Source: Thinopyrum elongatum (Eukaryota; Streptophyta; Magnoliopsida; Poales; Poaceae). Taken from it: a stretch of 64,000 nucleotides of DNA. The stretch spans positions 445,271,292 through 445,335,291 of the forward strand of contig CM022297.1 in NCBI GenBank assembly GCA_011799875.1, written 5' to 3'. A program made the position numbers and the translations under genes. The notes below the pieces were generated by a model, which was given only the letters and a program-made list of their open reading frames with translations, did no database searches and was not told the origin of the DNA. Shown here in pieces: positions 31,869-43,830 of the stretch (positions within the stretch are counted from its first letter, which is position 1; every line of letters begins with the position of its first letter).

Positions 31869-34105
31869 ATGTTCCTAGAGAAAACTAAGTTGAAAGATGA
31901 TAGTAGCAATGATGCGGACTGGGTCCGTGATCTGACGAATATCCTCGTTGCTGCACAGAAGAATTATGTCGTTGATGCACCGCTAGGTGACAGACCTATT
32001 GCAGGAGTAGATGCAGACGTTATGAACGTTTGGCAAGCTCGATATGATGACTAGTTGATAGTTTAGTGCACCATGCTTTACGGCTTAGAACTGGGACTTC
32101 AAAAATGTTTTGAACGCCACGGAGCATATGAGATGTTCCAAAGAGATGAAATTGGTATTTCAGACTCATGCCCGTGTCGAGAGGTATGAGACCTCTGACA
32201 AGTACTTTGCCTATAAGATGGAGGAGAATAGCTCAGCTAGTGAGCATGTGCTCAGAATGTCTGGGTACTACAATCGCTTGAATCAAGTGGGAGTTAATCT
32301 TCCAGATAAGATAGTGATTGACATATTTCTCTAGTCACTATCACCAAGTTACTAGAACTTCGTGATGAACTATAATATGCAAGGGATGACGAAAACGATT
32401 CCCAAGCTCTTCGCGATGCTAAAATTGGCGAAGGTAGAAATCAAGAAATTGCATCAAGTGTTGATGGTTGACAAGACCACTAGTTTCAAGAAAAAGGGCG
32501 AGGGCAAGAAAGGGAACTTCAAGAAGAATAGCAAACAAGTTGCTACTCCCGGGAAGAAACCCAAGTCTAGATCTAAGCCTGAAACTGAGTGCTTCTACTG
32601 CAAAGAAAATGGTCACTGGAAGCGGAACTGCCCCAAATACTTGGCGGGTAAGAAGGATGGCAAAGTGAACAAAGGTATATTTGATATACATGTTATTGAT
32701 GTGTATTTTACTAGTGTTCATAGTAGCCCCTGGGTATTTGATACTGGTTCAGTTGCTAACATTAGTAACTCAAAACAGGAGTTGCAAAATGAACAGAGAC
32801 TAGTTAATGACGAGGTGACGATGTGTGGTTGAAGTGATTCCAAGGTTGATAAGATCACCATCGCACACTCCCTCTACCTTCGGAATTAGTGTTGGACCTA
32901 AATAAATGTTATTTGGTGTTTGCGTTGAGCATGAATATGATTGGATCATGTTTATTGCGATACGCTTATTCATTTAATTCAAAGAATAATTGTTGTTCTG
33001 TTTACATGAATAAAACCTTCTATGGTCATACACTCAATATAAATGGTTTATTGAATCTCGATCGTAGTGATACACATATTCATAATATTGATGCCAAAAG
33101 ATGCAAAGTTGATAATGATAGTGCAACATATTTTGTGGCACTGCCGTTTAGGTCATATTGGTGTAAAGCGCATGAAGAAACTCCATGCAGATGGGATTTT
33201 GGAATCACTTGATTATGAATCATTTGATACTTATGAACCATGCCTCATGGGCAAGATGACTAAAACTCCGTTCTCCGGAACAATGGAGCGAGCCAATGAC
33301 TTATTGGAAATAATACATACCGATGTATGCAGTCCGATGAGTGTTGAGGCTTGCGGCGGGTATCGTTATTTTCTGACCTTCACAGATGATTTGAGCAGAT
33401 ATGGGTATATCTACTTAATGAAGCATAAGTCTAAAACATTTGAAAAGTTCAAAGAATTTCAGAGTGAAGTGGAAAATCATCGTAACAAGAAAATAAAGTT
33501 TCTACGATCTGATCGCGGAGGCGAATATTTGAGTTGCGAGTTTGGTCTTCATTTAAAACAATGTGGAATAGTTTCGCAACTCACGCCACCTGGAACACCA
33601 TAGTGTAATGGTGTGTCCGAACGTCGTAACCGTGCTTTATTAGATATGGTGCGATCTATGATGTCTCTTACCGATTTACCACTATCATTTTGGGGTTATG
33701 CATTAGAGACAGCTGCATTCACGTTAAATAGGGCACCATCTAAATCCGTTGAGACGACACCGTATGAACTGTGGTTTGGCAAGAAACCTAAGCTGTCGTT
33801 TCTTAAAGTTTGGGGCTGCGATGCTTATGTGAAAAAGCTTCAACCTGATAAGCTCGAACCCAAATAGGAGAAATGCGTCTTCATAGGATACCCAAAGGAG
33901 ACTGTTGGGTACTCCTTCTATCACAGATCCGAAGGCAAGATATTCGTTGCTAAGAATGGATCCTTTCTAGAGAAGGAGTTTCTCTCGAAAGAAGTGAGTG
34001 GGAGGAAAGTAGAACTTGATGAGGTAATTGTACCTTCTCTCGAATTGGAGAATAACTCATCACAGAAAATAGTTCCCGTGATGCCTACACCAATTAGTGA
34101 GGAAG
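31869..34105 (+). pseudogene. Angela-type gag, protease and integrase (5' part of polyprotein)
   Basis: Decayed frame starting MFLEKTKLKDD. In order: a gag region (WVRDLTNILVAAQ; NYNMQGMTKTIPKLFAML), a zinc knuckle CFYCKENGHWKRNC (about 32590-32631, CX2CX4HX4C), protease active site WVFDTGSV (about 32731), integrase zinc region (WHCRLGHIGVKRMKK...EPCLMGKM), and catalytic core with IIHTDVCSPM, LRSDRGGEYL and SERRNRALLDMVRSMM. Frame-breaking stops include TGA near 32830, TAG at 33601-33603 and TAG at 33865-33867; the gag part also has frameshifts (31869-32340). It is cut at 34105 by the chromodomain gypsy element; reverse transcriptase continues at 62072. Confidence 0.88.
34101..34105. repeat. 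Target-site duplication GGAAG (left)
   Basis: Identical to 62067-62071; the Angela coding frame runs into one copy and resumes at the other. Confidence 0.92.
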
Positions 34106-37100
34106 TGTCAGGCCCATTTCTGAGAATAATTCCCAGAATAGCCCTAAGTCACACCAGCCCCAAGATCAACACAACTGGTAGGCTTCCTTGATACAAATAA
34201 CCAGTACAAGGTAATATTACACAGGGTTGAGTCTGAGGCTCAACAAAGTTTATTACAACTTGCCAATAGATGGCAGTGGCGGAATATGACAGTGGTATGG
34301 TGGTGGTACAATACTAGTACAATAACATAGAGCCAAGTGTCAGTGTGAGGCTTGACTATTTTATTTGTGTAGCGGAAGCTCAGCGGATGATACAAGTGGT
34401 AGACTCCTATCTCACAGGTTGACTGACTGGGACTCCTCTTAGCGTCGGGCTCGCTAGCGCAATCCTCCTCCACAAGCTCGTCCTCCTCCAAGTCTGGCCA
34501 AGTAAATAGCCAGGGACAAGCCAGTGAGTACGTTGGAATGTACTCGCAAACATTATGAACAAAAGATATAATGGATGCATATGCTCGTGCTAACTGGAAG
34601 TGAAATCATGACAAATAAATGATATGAACATGAACATAGCATGTTAGTCATAATCAAACTTATTATAAATTAAACAAATGAATGCCACAGGTAGTCTAGC
34701 CAGCCCAAGTGACACTCAGCAAAATAAAAGAAATACCAGTCGGGTGTCAAGTGACACCACGGTCGGACTTGAAGAGAAATGCCAGTCGGGTGTCAAGTGA
34801 CGCCATAGTCGGACTTGAAGAGAAATGCCAATCGGGTGTCCACAAGAGTAGTGGCGGAGCCGCCTGTTAACTCGAGAGACACCACAAGAGGTCTTGAAAA
34901 TAAAATTGAGTGCCCGGGGTAGTCTGGCCAGCCCCTGAGACACTCAGGAAATATAAAAATAAGAGAAACGGGTTAGTCCTCAATACTACGCATAACCATA
35001 ATAATATTGAACATGCATAAAATATTCATGGTAACATCAGGGTGTCTATAATTATCCTGCAAAATATTTCAGGCATATTAAAATTATTTCCTCCGGAGAC
35101 CGACACCTGGACCGACACTTGACCCACCCAGCTAACGCCCCTGACCGTGGACAACGGCTATTCGAATAGGTTTAAACTCTGCAGAGGGTGTACTCTTTAC
35201 CCACAAGTAAAGGATTTCTTTAGTCAGCACCGTGACACTGACCAATTCCCATTATGGTCTTTGGGTTGAAAACACACCTGACCAGCACACACCAGAGTAA
35301 CTTTCCGGATGCCAGGAATCACCCAAAGCATCGTTCAAGAAAAACTCTAAGACGGAGAGACCAACGTCCTGCATGGGATCACTATTAATACGCGTGGATT
35401 CCAAGGGGTGCCCCCCTCTCATTTACAACCGGAACACCCATGCCCCCTGACCCGATGACAGGATTTAGTCCAAGGCCCTGGAAAACCTCATCGTGGCCCT
35501 CTGTACGGTGTGTACCTGGACAGGGTTTAACAACTTACTCAACCGTACCTTCCTTGCGAAAGGACTCGTGGCAGCACGGTATCCAGCTAGGTGTAACGGA
35601 ACAAGACTCGATCTAGGCCGACTCAAGAGGTGTTATTTATCATCACCGGTATGTTCCACATAGTCACGTGACACCACCGTGTCAAAATAATGACCCGTGC
35701 CTACCAGCACGTCCAAGGCAGGAGACACTCTCCTGAATATCTCACAGCTATACCAAGTCAGTAAGTTACCTTGTTTGAGTGAAGTGCAAGACAAGCATAA
35801 GAAGTGATATGACCAAACATGCATGCACTTGTGACATATGTGGTGCAACACCAACCGATGCAAACATGCAAATGCAAATGCAATCACCATATCCCAAGTT
35901 CAATAATGCTTGCCTTGTCCAAAGTAGTCAGGTGAAAACCCTTCGAAATTCTCAGCAAGGTTTCCCTCTTCTTTTTCTGAAAATATTCAAATTCAACCCG
36001 AATTAAAAATTTGTCAACAGTGCAAAAAGTTGGCTCAAAACATTTTTAAATAAATACTAAAATAAACTAGAGAGAAAAATAAGAATTTAAAAAAAAAACA
36101 GTTCAACTCAATCAGAGTTGTGGTTTAAAAGTTATTAAACTTTCAAAACCAGGGGCTTATCTATAAAACAGCAGTCCCTGCACAGTTTAACAGAAAACGC
36201 TTCGGCTGAAATACGTTTTCCAACGGAGAAGGCGTAAAAAGCAGAATACGTCTTCGTTTTAAACAGAGAAAAAAAAGGACCGCGCGGGGTGGGGGCCCAC
36301 CCGTCAGGTTCAAATTTGAACCCGATCGCGCGCGAGGCAGAGAAGTGACGGCGGTCGCCGGCGGCGATCGCCAGGGTTCCTGCAGCTGGCGATGGTCGGA
36401 ACATGACCAGGGCGGAGTGCCGCGTCGGAGGGAAGTGGTGGTGGTCGCCGGAGAGCATCTGAACGCCGACGAGGTCGACGGCGGCGGACGGTGGCTCGGT
36501 GGTTTTGGAACTCGCCGGAGAGGGCTCGAGCAGTGAAATTGGAGCGCGGGATTGATGGTTTGGTGGATAATATGGCTACTGGCAAGATCTGAGTGGTGGT
36601 GGTGGCATAATGACGTCGAACCGAACGGGGACAGAGGCGGCGGAGTGGTGGTCGGAGGGGAAGAAGAAGACCTCCCCGAGGTCAGGTGAGTGCGTGGGAG
36701 GGCGATTGGGAGGTGGTGGAGGCGATGGGCGAGGAGATTGGAGCTCGGTAGGGCCTTTTATAGGCGATCCGAGGCGGTCCGGCAAGGTTCGGATCATGCC
36801 GGAGTTACGGTGGTCGGTGAGGTAGGTTTGGGCGGTGGTCAGGGACGGCGGGGGGTTAATGAGGGCGGCGGAGTCTTCTGGAGACACCAGCGCGATCGAG
36901 GTCGAGCGCTTCGGCCTCATCCACGGGACGAGTCCCGTACGGGTGCGGCGGCGAGGACAACTCCGGCGACTGCCCGGAGGGGTCCAGAGGTTTGGGCGGT
37001 GCAGCGATGGCGCAGAGAAGGGCGACGCGTGGAGCTGGTAGGTGGAGATGCGTTGACGGCAGTGATGGTGGCCGGTGGTCGGGGCAGCTCTGCTCGGCCT

Positions 37101-38047
37101 GCCATGGATGAGCTCGGTGGTTGTTACACTGGCCTGCCGACAGTTCACCGACGAGGAGAGGCTAGTGAGTGGACCAGGGGTCGGGGTCTTGATGAGCTAT
37201 GGCAACGCCGTGCAGGAGAAGGAAGATGAGGAGCGCACGGCACCGTTTCCCCTCTGCTGCCTGATGAAGTTCAGTTAACTGAATTTTATTCAGTGATGAA
37301 CAGTGTACATACACTCATATGATCCCATGGCAGAGAGTGCTAGGGATTTTTAGAATTTTGAGGAAGTTTTGTGGTGATGTGTTGATGCATATGAGAGGGC
37401 CTGGCAAAGTTTGGGAATTTTTGGAGCATTTAAAAATATGTTTGGATCAGAAATATTGAATTTGGTCCAAATTTGAATTGAGTGGAGTTTGAAATTTTTG
37501 AACTGTGGCACCCCATGTTTTTGGAGAAATGGGTTGTGGGTACTATATATTTGCTGAGATAATTTTGGTGGAGGTAGAAACCTTGTGGAAATTGTGGTTC
37601 CTTTGTAAACCAAAGGAATGATGGATAATATGAATTCCAACTTCGGAATTTTATTTGGATTGTGAAAAATATTTTTGTGGGGTAGGAGAGAGTTGGATTC
37701 TGTCCTAGATGATGTGAGTGACTTGTGGGATAAAGTTGGAGTGGAGGAAAATTGTTGGATGGATTTTAGAAGGGCTGGAGAGAAGTGAAAAGAGCCATTC
37801 CTTTTGAAAAAAATATTTAAGTGACTCCCAATTTTTTTTTTGAATGAAACTATTTAAAAACCTCCAAATAAATTTTAAATCTTTGAAAACAGAATCTCTA
37901 AAGAGAATTTGAAAACCCATTAAAGTTGAGAATAATTTTCAAAATAAAAGGGCTATGAAGAGAAAAATAGCAAGAATAATTCAAAAATATTTTATTTTAA
38001 GGGAAAGGTTTTGGAAGTCCAAAAAGAAATATTTTTGGGGTGTTACA
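34106..38047 (-). repeat. 3' LTR of the chromodomain element, 3942 bp
   Basis: tgtcaggcccatttctgaga... to ...tttttggggtgttaca. On the minus strand it starts TGTAACACCCC. It matches the 5' LTR (43836-47624 plus 61936-62066) along its length, with scattered substitutions and small indels, for instance 11 bases (ctcagcggatg) present near 34379 and absent near 44108. Several GC-rich frames between 36300 and 37230 are open on both strands and have no recognised domain. Confidence 0.95.
36754..36762 (-). promoter_or_regulatory. TATA box in the 3' LTR
   Basis: Minus-strand TATAAAAGG, conserved at 46457-46465 in the other LTR. It puts the transcription start about 1.3 kb into the LTR. Confidence 0.6.
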
Positions 38048-38063
38048 ACACCTACCCCCCTTA
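38048..38063 (-). other. Polypurine tract of the chromodomain element
   Basis: Minus-strand aaggggggtaggtgt directly before the 3' LTR; it overlaps the stop codon of pol (38061-38063). Confidence 0.8.
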
Positions 38064-41000
38064 AGAAAAATCTCGTCCCCGAGATTTCAGCTGTCCCTCA
38101 AACAGGTACGGATATTCAGTCCTCAGGTGATCCTCTCTTTCCCTTGTTGCTTCTTCCTCGGTGTGATTACTCCACTGAACTTTGTAAAATTTTATCACAT
38201 TTTGCCGGGTTCTCCGTTCAGACTCCTCTAAAATCTTTATAGGACGTTCCCTATAGGTAAGATCTAGTTGGATATCCAGGTCCTGATGCTGGACTTGCTT
38301 TTCTGGGTTACTGACACATCTCCTTAGCTGTGACACGTGAAACACATCGTGAACATCTGATAACTCTGCCGGTAGCTCTAGTTGATAAGCAACCTTGCCT
38401 CTTCTTGCGATCACTCTAAATGGTCCAATAAACCTCGGTGCCAATTTTCCTTTGACTCTAAATCTCTGTAGTCCTCTTGTTGGAGATACTCTGAGATACA
38501 CATATTCATCAGGCTCAAAACTGATTTGGCGGTGCTTTTGGTCATAGTAACTCTTTTGACGGCTCTGAGCCCCTTTCAGTTTGTCCTGAATAAGCTTCAC
38601 TTTTGTTTCTGCTTCTTTAAGAACTTCGGGACCGAAAATTCGACTGTCTCCGGTTTCAGACCAATTGAGTGGGGTACGGCACCTTCGTCCGTACAGGGCT
38701 TCAAAAGGTGACATTTTCAAACTAGCTTGATAACTATTGTTATATGAGAACTCCGCGTATGGTAAACTATCTTCCCAGCTAATTCCGTAAGTGAGCACAC
38801 ATGCTCTCAGCATGTCCTCTAATATTTGATTTACCCGCTCAGTTTGTCCTCCGGTCTGTGGGTGGTAAGCTGTGCTGAACGTCAGTTGAGTCCCTAGGGC
38901 TTGCTGTAGGTGCTCCCAAAATCTAGAGACAAATTGGGTGCCTCTATCAGAGACTATGGTCTTGGGTACTCCGTGTAGGCAAACAATCCGGGAGAGGTAT
39001 AATCTGGCAAGTCTCTGTGTGGAGTATGTGGTTTTTACCGGGATGAAATGTGCCACCTTGGTTAAATAATCTGTTATAACCCAGATAGGATCATTTCCGT
39101 GTCGTGACCTTGGCAATCCGACGATAAAATCCATTCCTATTACATCCCATTTCCATTCAGGTACTCTGAGTGGCTGCAATAGTCCTGCTGGCCTCTGGTG
39201 TTCTGCCTTTACACGCTGGCATGAATCACAATGTGCGACATACACGGTTATATCTCTCTTCATCCCGTGCCACCAACAATTTTCTTGTAGATCCTTGTAC
39301 ATTTTTGTCCCTCCTGGGTGAATAGAATATGGAGTGGTATGGGCTTCTGCCAAAATTTGTTGCTTTGAATCTTCCTTATTAGGCACGCACAATCTTCTTC
39401 CGAACCATAAAATTTCCTGACTGTCTATGGTAAATTCAGTCGCCTTGCCCAATTTTATTTTCCACTTAATCCCTTCAATACTTGGGTGTCCTTTTTGGGC
39501 TTCTTTGATCTGATCCTCTAATGTTGGTTTTATATCCAGTTGGGCAACGGTTCCTTCTGTGACTAGGATCATATTGAGTTTGGCAAATTCTTGATTAAAC
39601 TCATGCTGTAAGAATTGCGCACTACTATTGTTGGTGCAGGGATTTCGGCTGAGGGCGTCTGCCATGACATTTGCTTTACCCGGATGATAATGAATTCCGA
39701 TGTCGTAATCCTTTATTAACTCAAGCCAGCGACGTTGTCTCAAGTTTAATTCTGGCTAGGTGAAAATATACTTAAGACTTTTGTGTTCTGTGTATATTTC
39801 ACATCGTTTACCGAGAAGAAAGTGTCGCCATTCCTTGAGTGCATGTATTACTGCAGCTAGCTCCAAATCATGAGTAGGATAATTCTCCTCGTGTCGTCGT
39901 AGCTGTCTTGAGGCATATGCCACGACTTTTCCTTCTTGCATCAATACACATCCAAGGCCTTTCCTGGACGCGTCACAGTATATCTCAAAAAATTTGTGCA
40001 CATCGGGCACGACCAGAATGGGTGCCGTTGTTAATCTTTTCTTTAATTCTTGGAAACTTTTCTCACAGGCTTCAGTCCATTCAAACCTCTTATCCTTCTT
40101 AAGCAATTGGGTCATGGGTTTAGCTATGGTGGAAAATCCTTCAATAAATCTCCGGTAATAACCTGCCAGACCAAGAAAACTCCTGACCTCTGTCACGTTT
40201 GTGGGTTGCTTCCATTCTTGGACAGCCTTTACTTTACTTGGGTCCACTGCTATGCCCTCTTGTGTCAGTACGTATCCCAGAAAACCAACTTCTCGCAACC
40301 AAAATTCACATTTACTGAATTTGGCATATAGTTGATTTTTCCTCAATTCCTCCAGGACTATTCGTAGGTGTTGCTCGTGTTCCTCGGGTGTCTTGGAATA
40401 AATAAGTATATCATCGATAAATACGACCACGAACTTGTCCAAATATTTCATGAAGACCTTGTTCATGAGATGCACAAAATAAGCAGGAGCGTTGGTTAAG
40501 CCAAAAGGCATCACTGTGAGCTCGTATAATCCATATATGGTAGTAAAGGCAGTCTTGGGTATATCTGCCGATCGGATTTTTAATTGATGGTAGCCTGACC
40601 TCAAATCTATTTTTGAGAAAACCTTGGCTTCTACTAGCTGTTCAAACAAGTCATTTATCCTGGGCAGCGGGTATTTATTTTTAATGGTGACCATATTGAG
40701 TGCCCTGTAATCAATACATAGCCTTAGGGTACCATCCTTTTTCTTAGCAAATAAAACTGGCAATCCCCATGTTGATGAGCTGGGTCGAACATAACCCTTT
40801 TCCATCAGTTCCTTAATCTGTCTCTTCAACTCAGCCAATTCCGTCAGAGCCATTCAGTACAGCTTCTTATAAATGGGTGTCGTTCCAAGTGCCAATTCAA
40901 TAACAAATTCAATTTCACGGTCCGGGGGCATTCCTGGTAGCTCTTCAGGAAATACATCGGGGTATTCGCAGACTACAGGAACCTTACTTAATTCTGCCGC

Positions 41001-41438
41001 ATCCACTTGATTTATTTTACCTTGTGATGCGGAAATTCTCCTTGTGCCAAATTTTATTGTTTCTCCTTGGCAGCTTGTAAGAGTCACTGTGCGGTTGTAG
41101 CAGTCTATGAAACCTTTATTTTTGGTTAACCAATCCATTCCCAGTATAACATCCAGTTTGACTGCTTCCAGAACAATAAGGTTGGCTAAAAATACCATTC
41201 CTTTGATCTCAATATTCACATCCTTGCAGTACCTTTGTGTGCTTTGCTTCGATCCCGGGGACTGAATAACCATGGAATTTTGCAAAGGCGAAAAAGAAAA
41301 TCGATTCTTCGAAGCGAATCTTTTTGAGATACACGAATGGGAAGCTCCGGAATCAAATAAGACTGTAGCATTAATTGAGTTGACAGGAAACGTACCAAAC
41401 ACAATATCTGGTGCATTTTGTGCCTCCTCAAAGGTCAC
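38061..41438 (-). pseudogene. Chromodomain element pol: protease, RT, RNase H, integrase, chromodomain
   Basis: One frame from about 41438 to the stop at 38061. Protease LFDSGASHSCIS, then LDVILGMDW; reverse transcriptase with [21 protein letters not shown] and [10 protein letters not shown]; RNase H start ([13 protein letters not shown]); integrase zinc region (HPGGTKMYKDLQ...CDSCQRVK), core GMDFIVGLP, IVSDRGTQF and GGQTERVNQ; GPY/F-type FIGPFRV; and a C-terminal chromodomain (RPIKILEESERRTRQNVIKF ... FYKVQWSNHTEEEATRE). Two in-frame stops interrupt it: TGA at 40854-40856 and TAG at 39756-39758, both fitting single C-to-T changes. Its frame is offset from gag at 41435, where a base seems lost. 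It would copy and integrate the element if intact; as it stands it cannot. Confidence 0.95.
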
Positions 41439-42526
41439 GTGGTTGACCTATCCCTTCCTCTGGTATTATTGGGGTTGGAGTTGTTGCGTTTGGGGGCTGT
41501 GTTTGTACCTCGGCCATTGTTGTTGGACTTGGGGGTATTATTTCCTTGCTTTGGGCATTGCCTGGAGTAATGCCCTTCTCCTCCATAGGCATAACAGGTG
41601 ATGCCTGGATAGAATGTCGTATCTTTGGTCCTGTTATTGAAAGCACTGCGGTTCTGTTGTGGTGCTACCGCTGCTGGTCGGGGTAGCGGAGTTGCTGGTC
41701 GGGGTGTTGTAGGCTTCTGAAATTCATTCTTGGGCCTGTTGTTGTGAACCTGGGATGACTGGTTCATACGGCGCTTGCGTATTTCATTCATGTTGCGGTG
41801 TTCGTTCTCCAGTATAATGGCCTTGTCCACCAGTGTTTTGAAATGAGGAAAGGTGTGGACTACCAGTTGGCACTTTAAAGATGGGATAAGTCCGTCGAGA
41901 AATTTTTCCATCTTTTTGTCTTCTGTCATGTATTCGTCGTTGGTGTACCGGGCTAGCTGAGTAAATTGATCCAGGTACTGGGCTATCGTGGTGCCTAGCT
42001 GCTTGAGATCCTCAAATTCCCTTTTCTTCAATTTCATGATACTGTTAGGAATGTGTGCTCCCCGAAAGTTTTCCTTGAATTGTTCCCATGTCATATTGGC
42101 TCCGTTGGGATGAGTGTGACTTAAGTTTTCCCACCATGATGCTACTCTACCAGAAAAATAGTATGGGGTATAAAGCACTTTTTCCCGGTCCGTACACTGG
42201 GCAATAACCAATTTTCTTTCGATATCACGTAGCCAATCGTCTGCCTCCAATGGTTTGTCGGTGTGAGAAAACACAGTAGGATTGGTCTTCTGGAGCTCAG
42301 ATAATTTTGACCTGTTCTGATTTTGTCCTTGGTGATTTCCCATATTGATGAAATTCTACATTATCTCTTGGTGCTGTTGCTGGCTTTGTTCGTATAGACG
42401 GCACACTTGTGAAAATGCTGAGTCACTGCCCTGTTGACTAGTCTGTCCTTGTGTAAAATTATTTCCCATTTGTCCATGGTTGCTCTCTGGCAGACTTGGC
42501 ATAGAACGGGTCCAGGGGCGATGCAT
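41435..42526 (-). pseudogene. Chromodomain element gag
   Basis: Frame from an ATG near 42526 (MHRPWTRSMPSLPE) with a TAG at 42356-42358; the next ATG is at 42343. The capsid region is recognisable (PLEADDWLRDIERKL, YFSGRVASWWENL, WEQFKENFR, FEDLKQLGTTIAQYLDQF). The zinc knuckle reads CYAYGGEGHYSRQC, so the second cysteine is replaced by tyrosine. The frame ends at a TGA (41435-41437) in a place where the pol frame has just begun, which suggests a one-base deletion near 41440-41455 rather than a programmed shift. Confidence 0.9.
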
Positions 42527-42871
42527 TTTCTTTCTGGGGGTATTTGTGTAACACCGATGAGAAAAGAAATTATAACGGCAGCAAATAAAAATTTTAAGAG
42601 ACTGAAAATCTCCCCCCAGGATGCAAGTACAACAGGTTATATCATACATGCAGGATTTAATTATACAAGCATAACTTAATTATACAAGATGCTTGCAGAA
42701 ACTGTATACTACATGACCACTTATTCAACTAGCGTACTACCTCGTCCTCTCAACGTGCTGTGGTCTGGGTCTGTTACTCGCCATCTTACAAAAAGAAGAA
42801 GATACAGAAAATAAATATCTTACAACCACGTCTCATAAAAGACTACTGCGGTGCTGACGGTCGATCTGTCC
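42527..42871 (-). other. Spacer between leader ORF and gag
   Basis: About 345 bp, non-coding on the minus strand; no splice signal pair identified with confidence. Confidence 0.4.
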
Positions 42872-43666
42872 TCACGGGGTGTCCGAGACACTGTAGGCTC
42901 CGCTGAGGGTAAGTCCCAGCTGAGGTGCTGGAGACTCAACCTCCTCCTCCTCTGGAATGGTCTCCAGTCGGGTAGAGGTCGATGCTACGCCTGTCTGAGG
43001 TGGCACCGTGCGCGTCGGCAGTGGAGCTCTGATCGGAACAGGAGCAGCCAAGCGACTAGCCTCATCACTCGGGGATGAGTGCCGAGCCGCGGGCTGAGCA
43101 GGAGAATAGTGTGATGGAGTCGGAATACGAGGGGCACGTGGTGAAGGTGAACAGAACTCACTCCTGCGAGTGATCCTCGCACGAGCCAAGTCCATTTGTG
43201 CAGCAAGATGGTCGTCCACCAGTGCGGTGAAGACCGACTCTAGTGCCATGATATACTGGACAAGGGGCTCGATCGCCTCATCCCTTTCTCCTGCGGTGCA
43301 GGAAAAAGCATAATGGTTGGTATAAGGAACATGGCACGGAAGGTAGTGATAGGGACGGGTCTGCATAACAGGCAGGATGTCCCTGAGACGAGCAATAGCC
43401 TCACGGGCGGCCATCTGGATAGCATGCCTCTCAGAGGGCATGACTCTCCCCATAAAACGGTAGTTGCGGAAAGACAAGGTACTTCCACCCCGAATATATA
43501 CCAAAGCCTGGTACATAGTCAGAGTGTCTGTGATCCTGTCAGGAAAAACGGTGTACTCTGGACGGCTCGGAGATCTCATCGCATCTCTAGCGATGATGGT
43601 AAGAAGACGGGAAAATCCCGCAGGCTCGTTGGTGAAAATCTGGGATGGGCAGTTGCCGCCGGACAT
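42872..43666 (-). CDS. Intact leader ORF upstream of gag, unknown function (264 aa)
   Basis: An uninterrupted 264-codon frame from ATG 43666 (MSGGNCPSQIFTNEPAGFSR) to a TGA at 42872, lying between the primer-binding site and gag and read in the same direction. The N-terminal two thirds look like a folded domain with helices and aromatic residues (FSRLLTIIARDAMRS; TLTMYQALVYIRGG; LPCHVPYTNHYAFSC; LVQYIMALESVFTALVDDHL). The last third is Pro/Ser/Thr/Glu-rich and probably disordered (IPEEEEVESPAPQ). I recognise no catalytic or nucleic-acid motif. It stays open although gag and pol of the same element carry five lesions between them. It could be an accessory protein expressed from the genomic RNA, or chance survival of a frame of this length. 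Confidence 0.7.
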   Translation of the reverse strand: MSGGNCPSQIFTNEPAGFSRLLTIIARDAMRSPSRPEYTVFPDRITDTLTMYQALVYIRGGSTLSFRNYRFMGRVMPSERHAIQMAAREAIARLRDILPVMQTRPYHYLPCHVPYTNHYAFSCTAGERDEAIEPLVQYIMALESVFTALVDDHLAAQMDLARARITRRSEFCSPSPRAPRIPTPSHYSPAQPAARHSSPSDEASRLAAPVPIRAPLPTRTVPPQTGVASTSTRLETIPEEEEVESPAPQLGLTLSGAYSVSDTP

Positions 43667-43812
43667 CTACATCAGTAGACAAAAATCCAAATAGTCATAA
43701 CATGTGTATATGATGACCATGGGAAAAAAATGCTACAATGCATGAGATGCATGCTAAAAATGTTAGTACTGACTCGAGTGCTAGCGATCGTGCCTAGGGC
43801 TTCCTACAGTCA

Positions 43813-43830
43813 GCCTGGCTCTGGTACCAA
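43813..43830 (-). other. Primer-binding site of the chromodomain element
   Basis: Minus-strand ttggtaccagagccaggc, five bases inside the 5' LTR boundary; close to the Met-tRNA-complementary tggtatcagagcc. Confidence 0.75.

Noticed and set aside
36576..37229. ORFs up to 190 codons in the chromodomain LTR
   Set aside because: Open on both strands, GC-biased, and damaged in the second LTR copy (46279-47019), so not under coding constraint.
41435..41455. Programmed ribosomal frameshift between gag and pol of the chromodomain element
   Set aside because: No slippery heptamer or downstream structure is apparent, and a one-base loss explains it; the element has other lesions.
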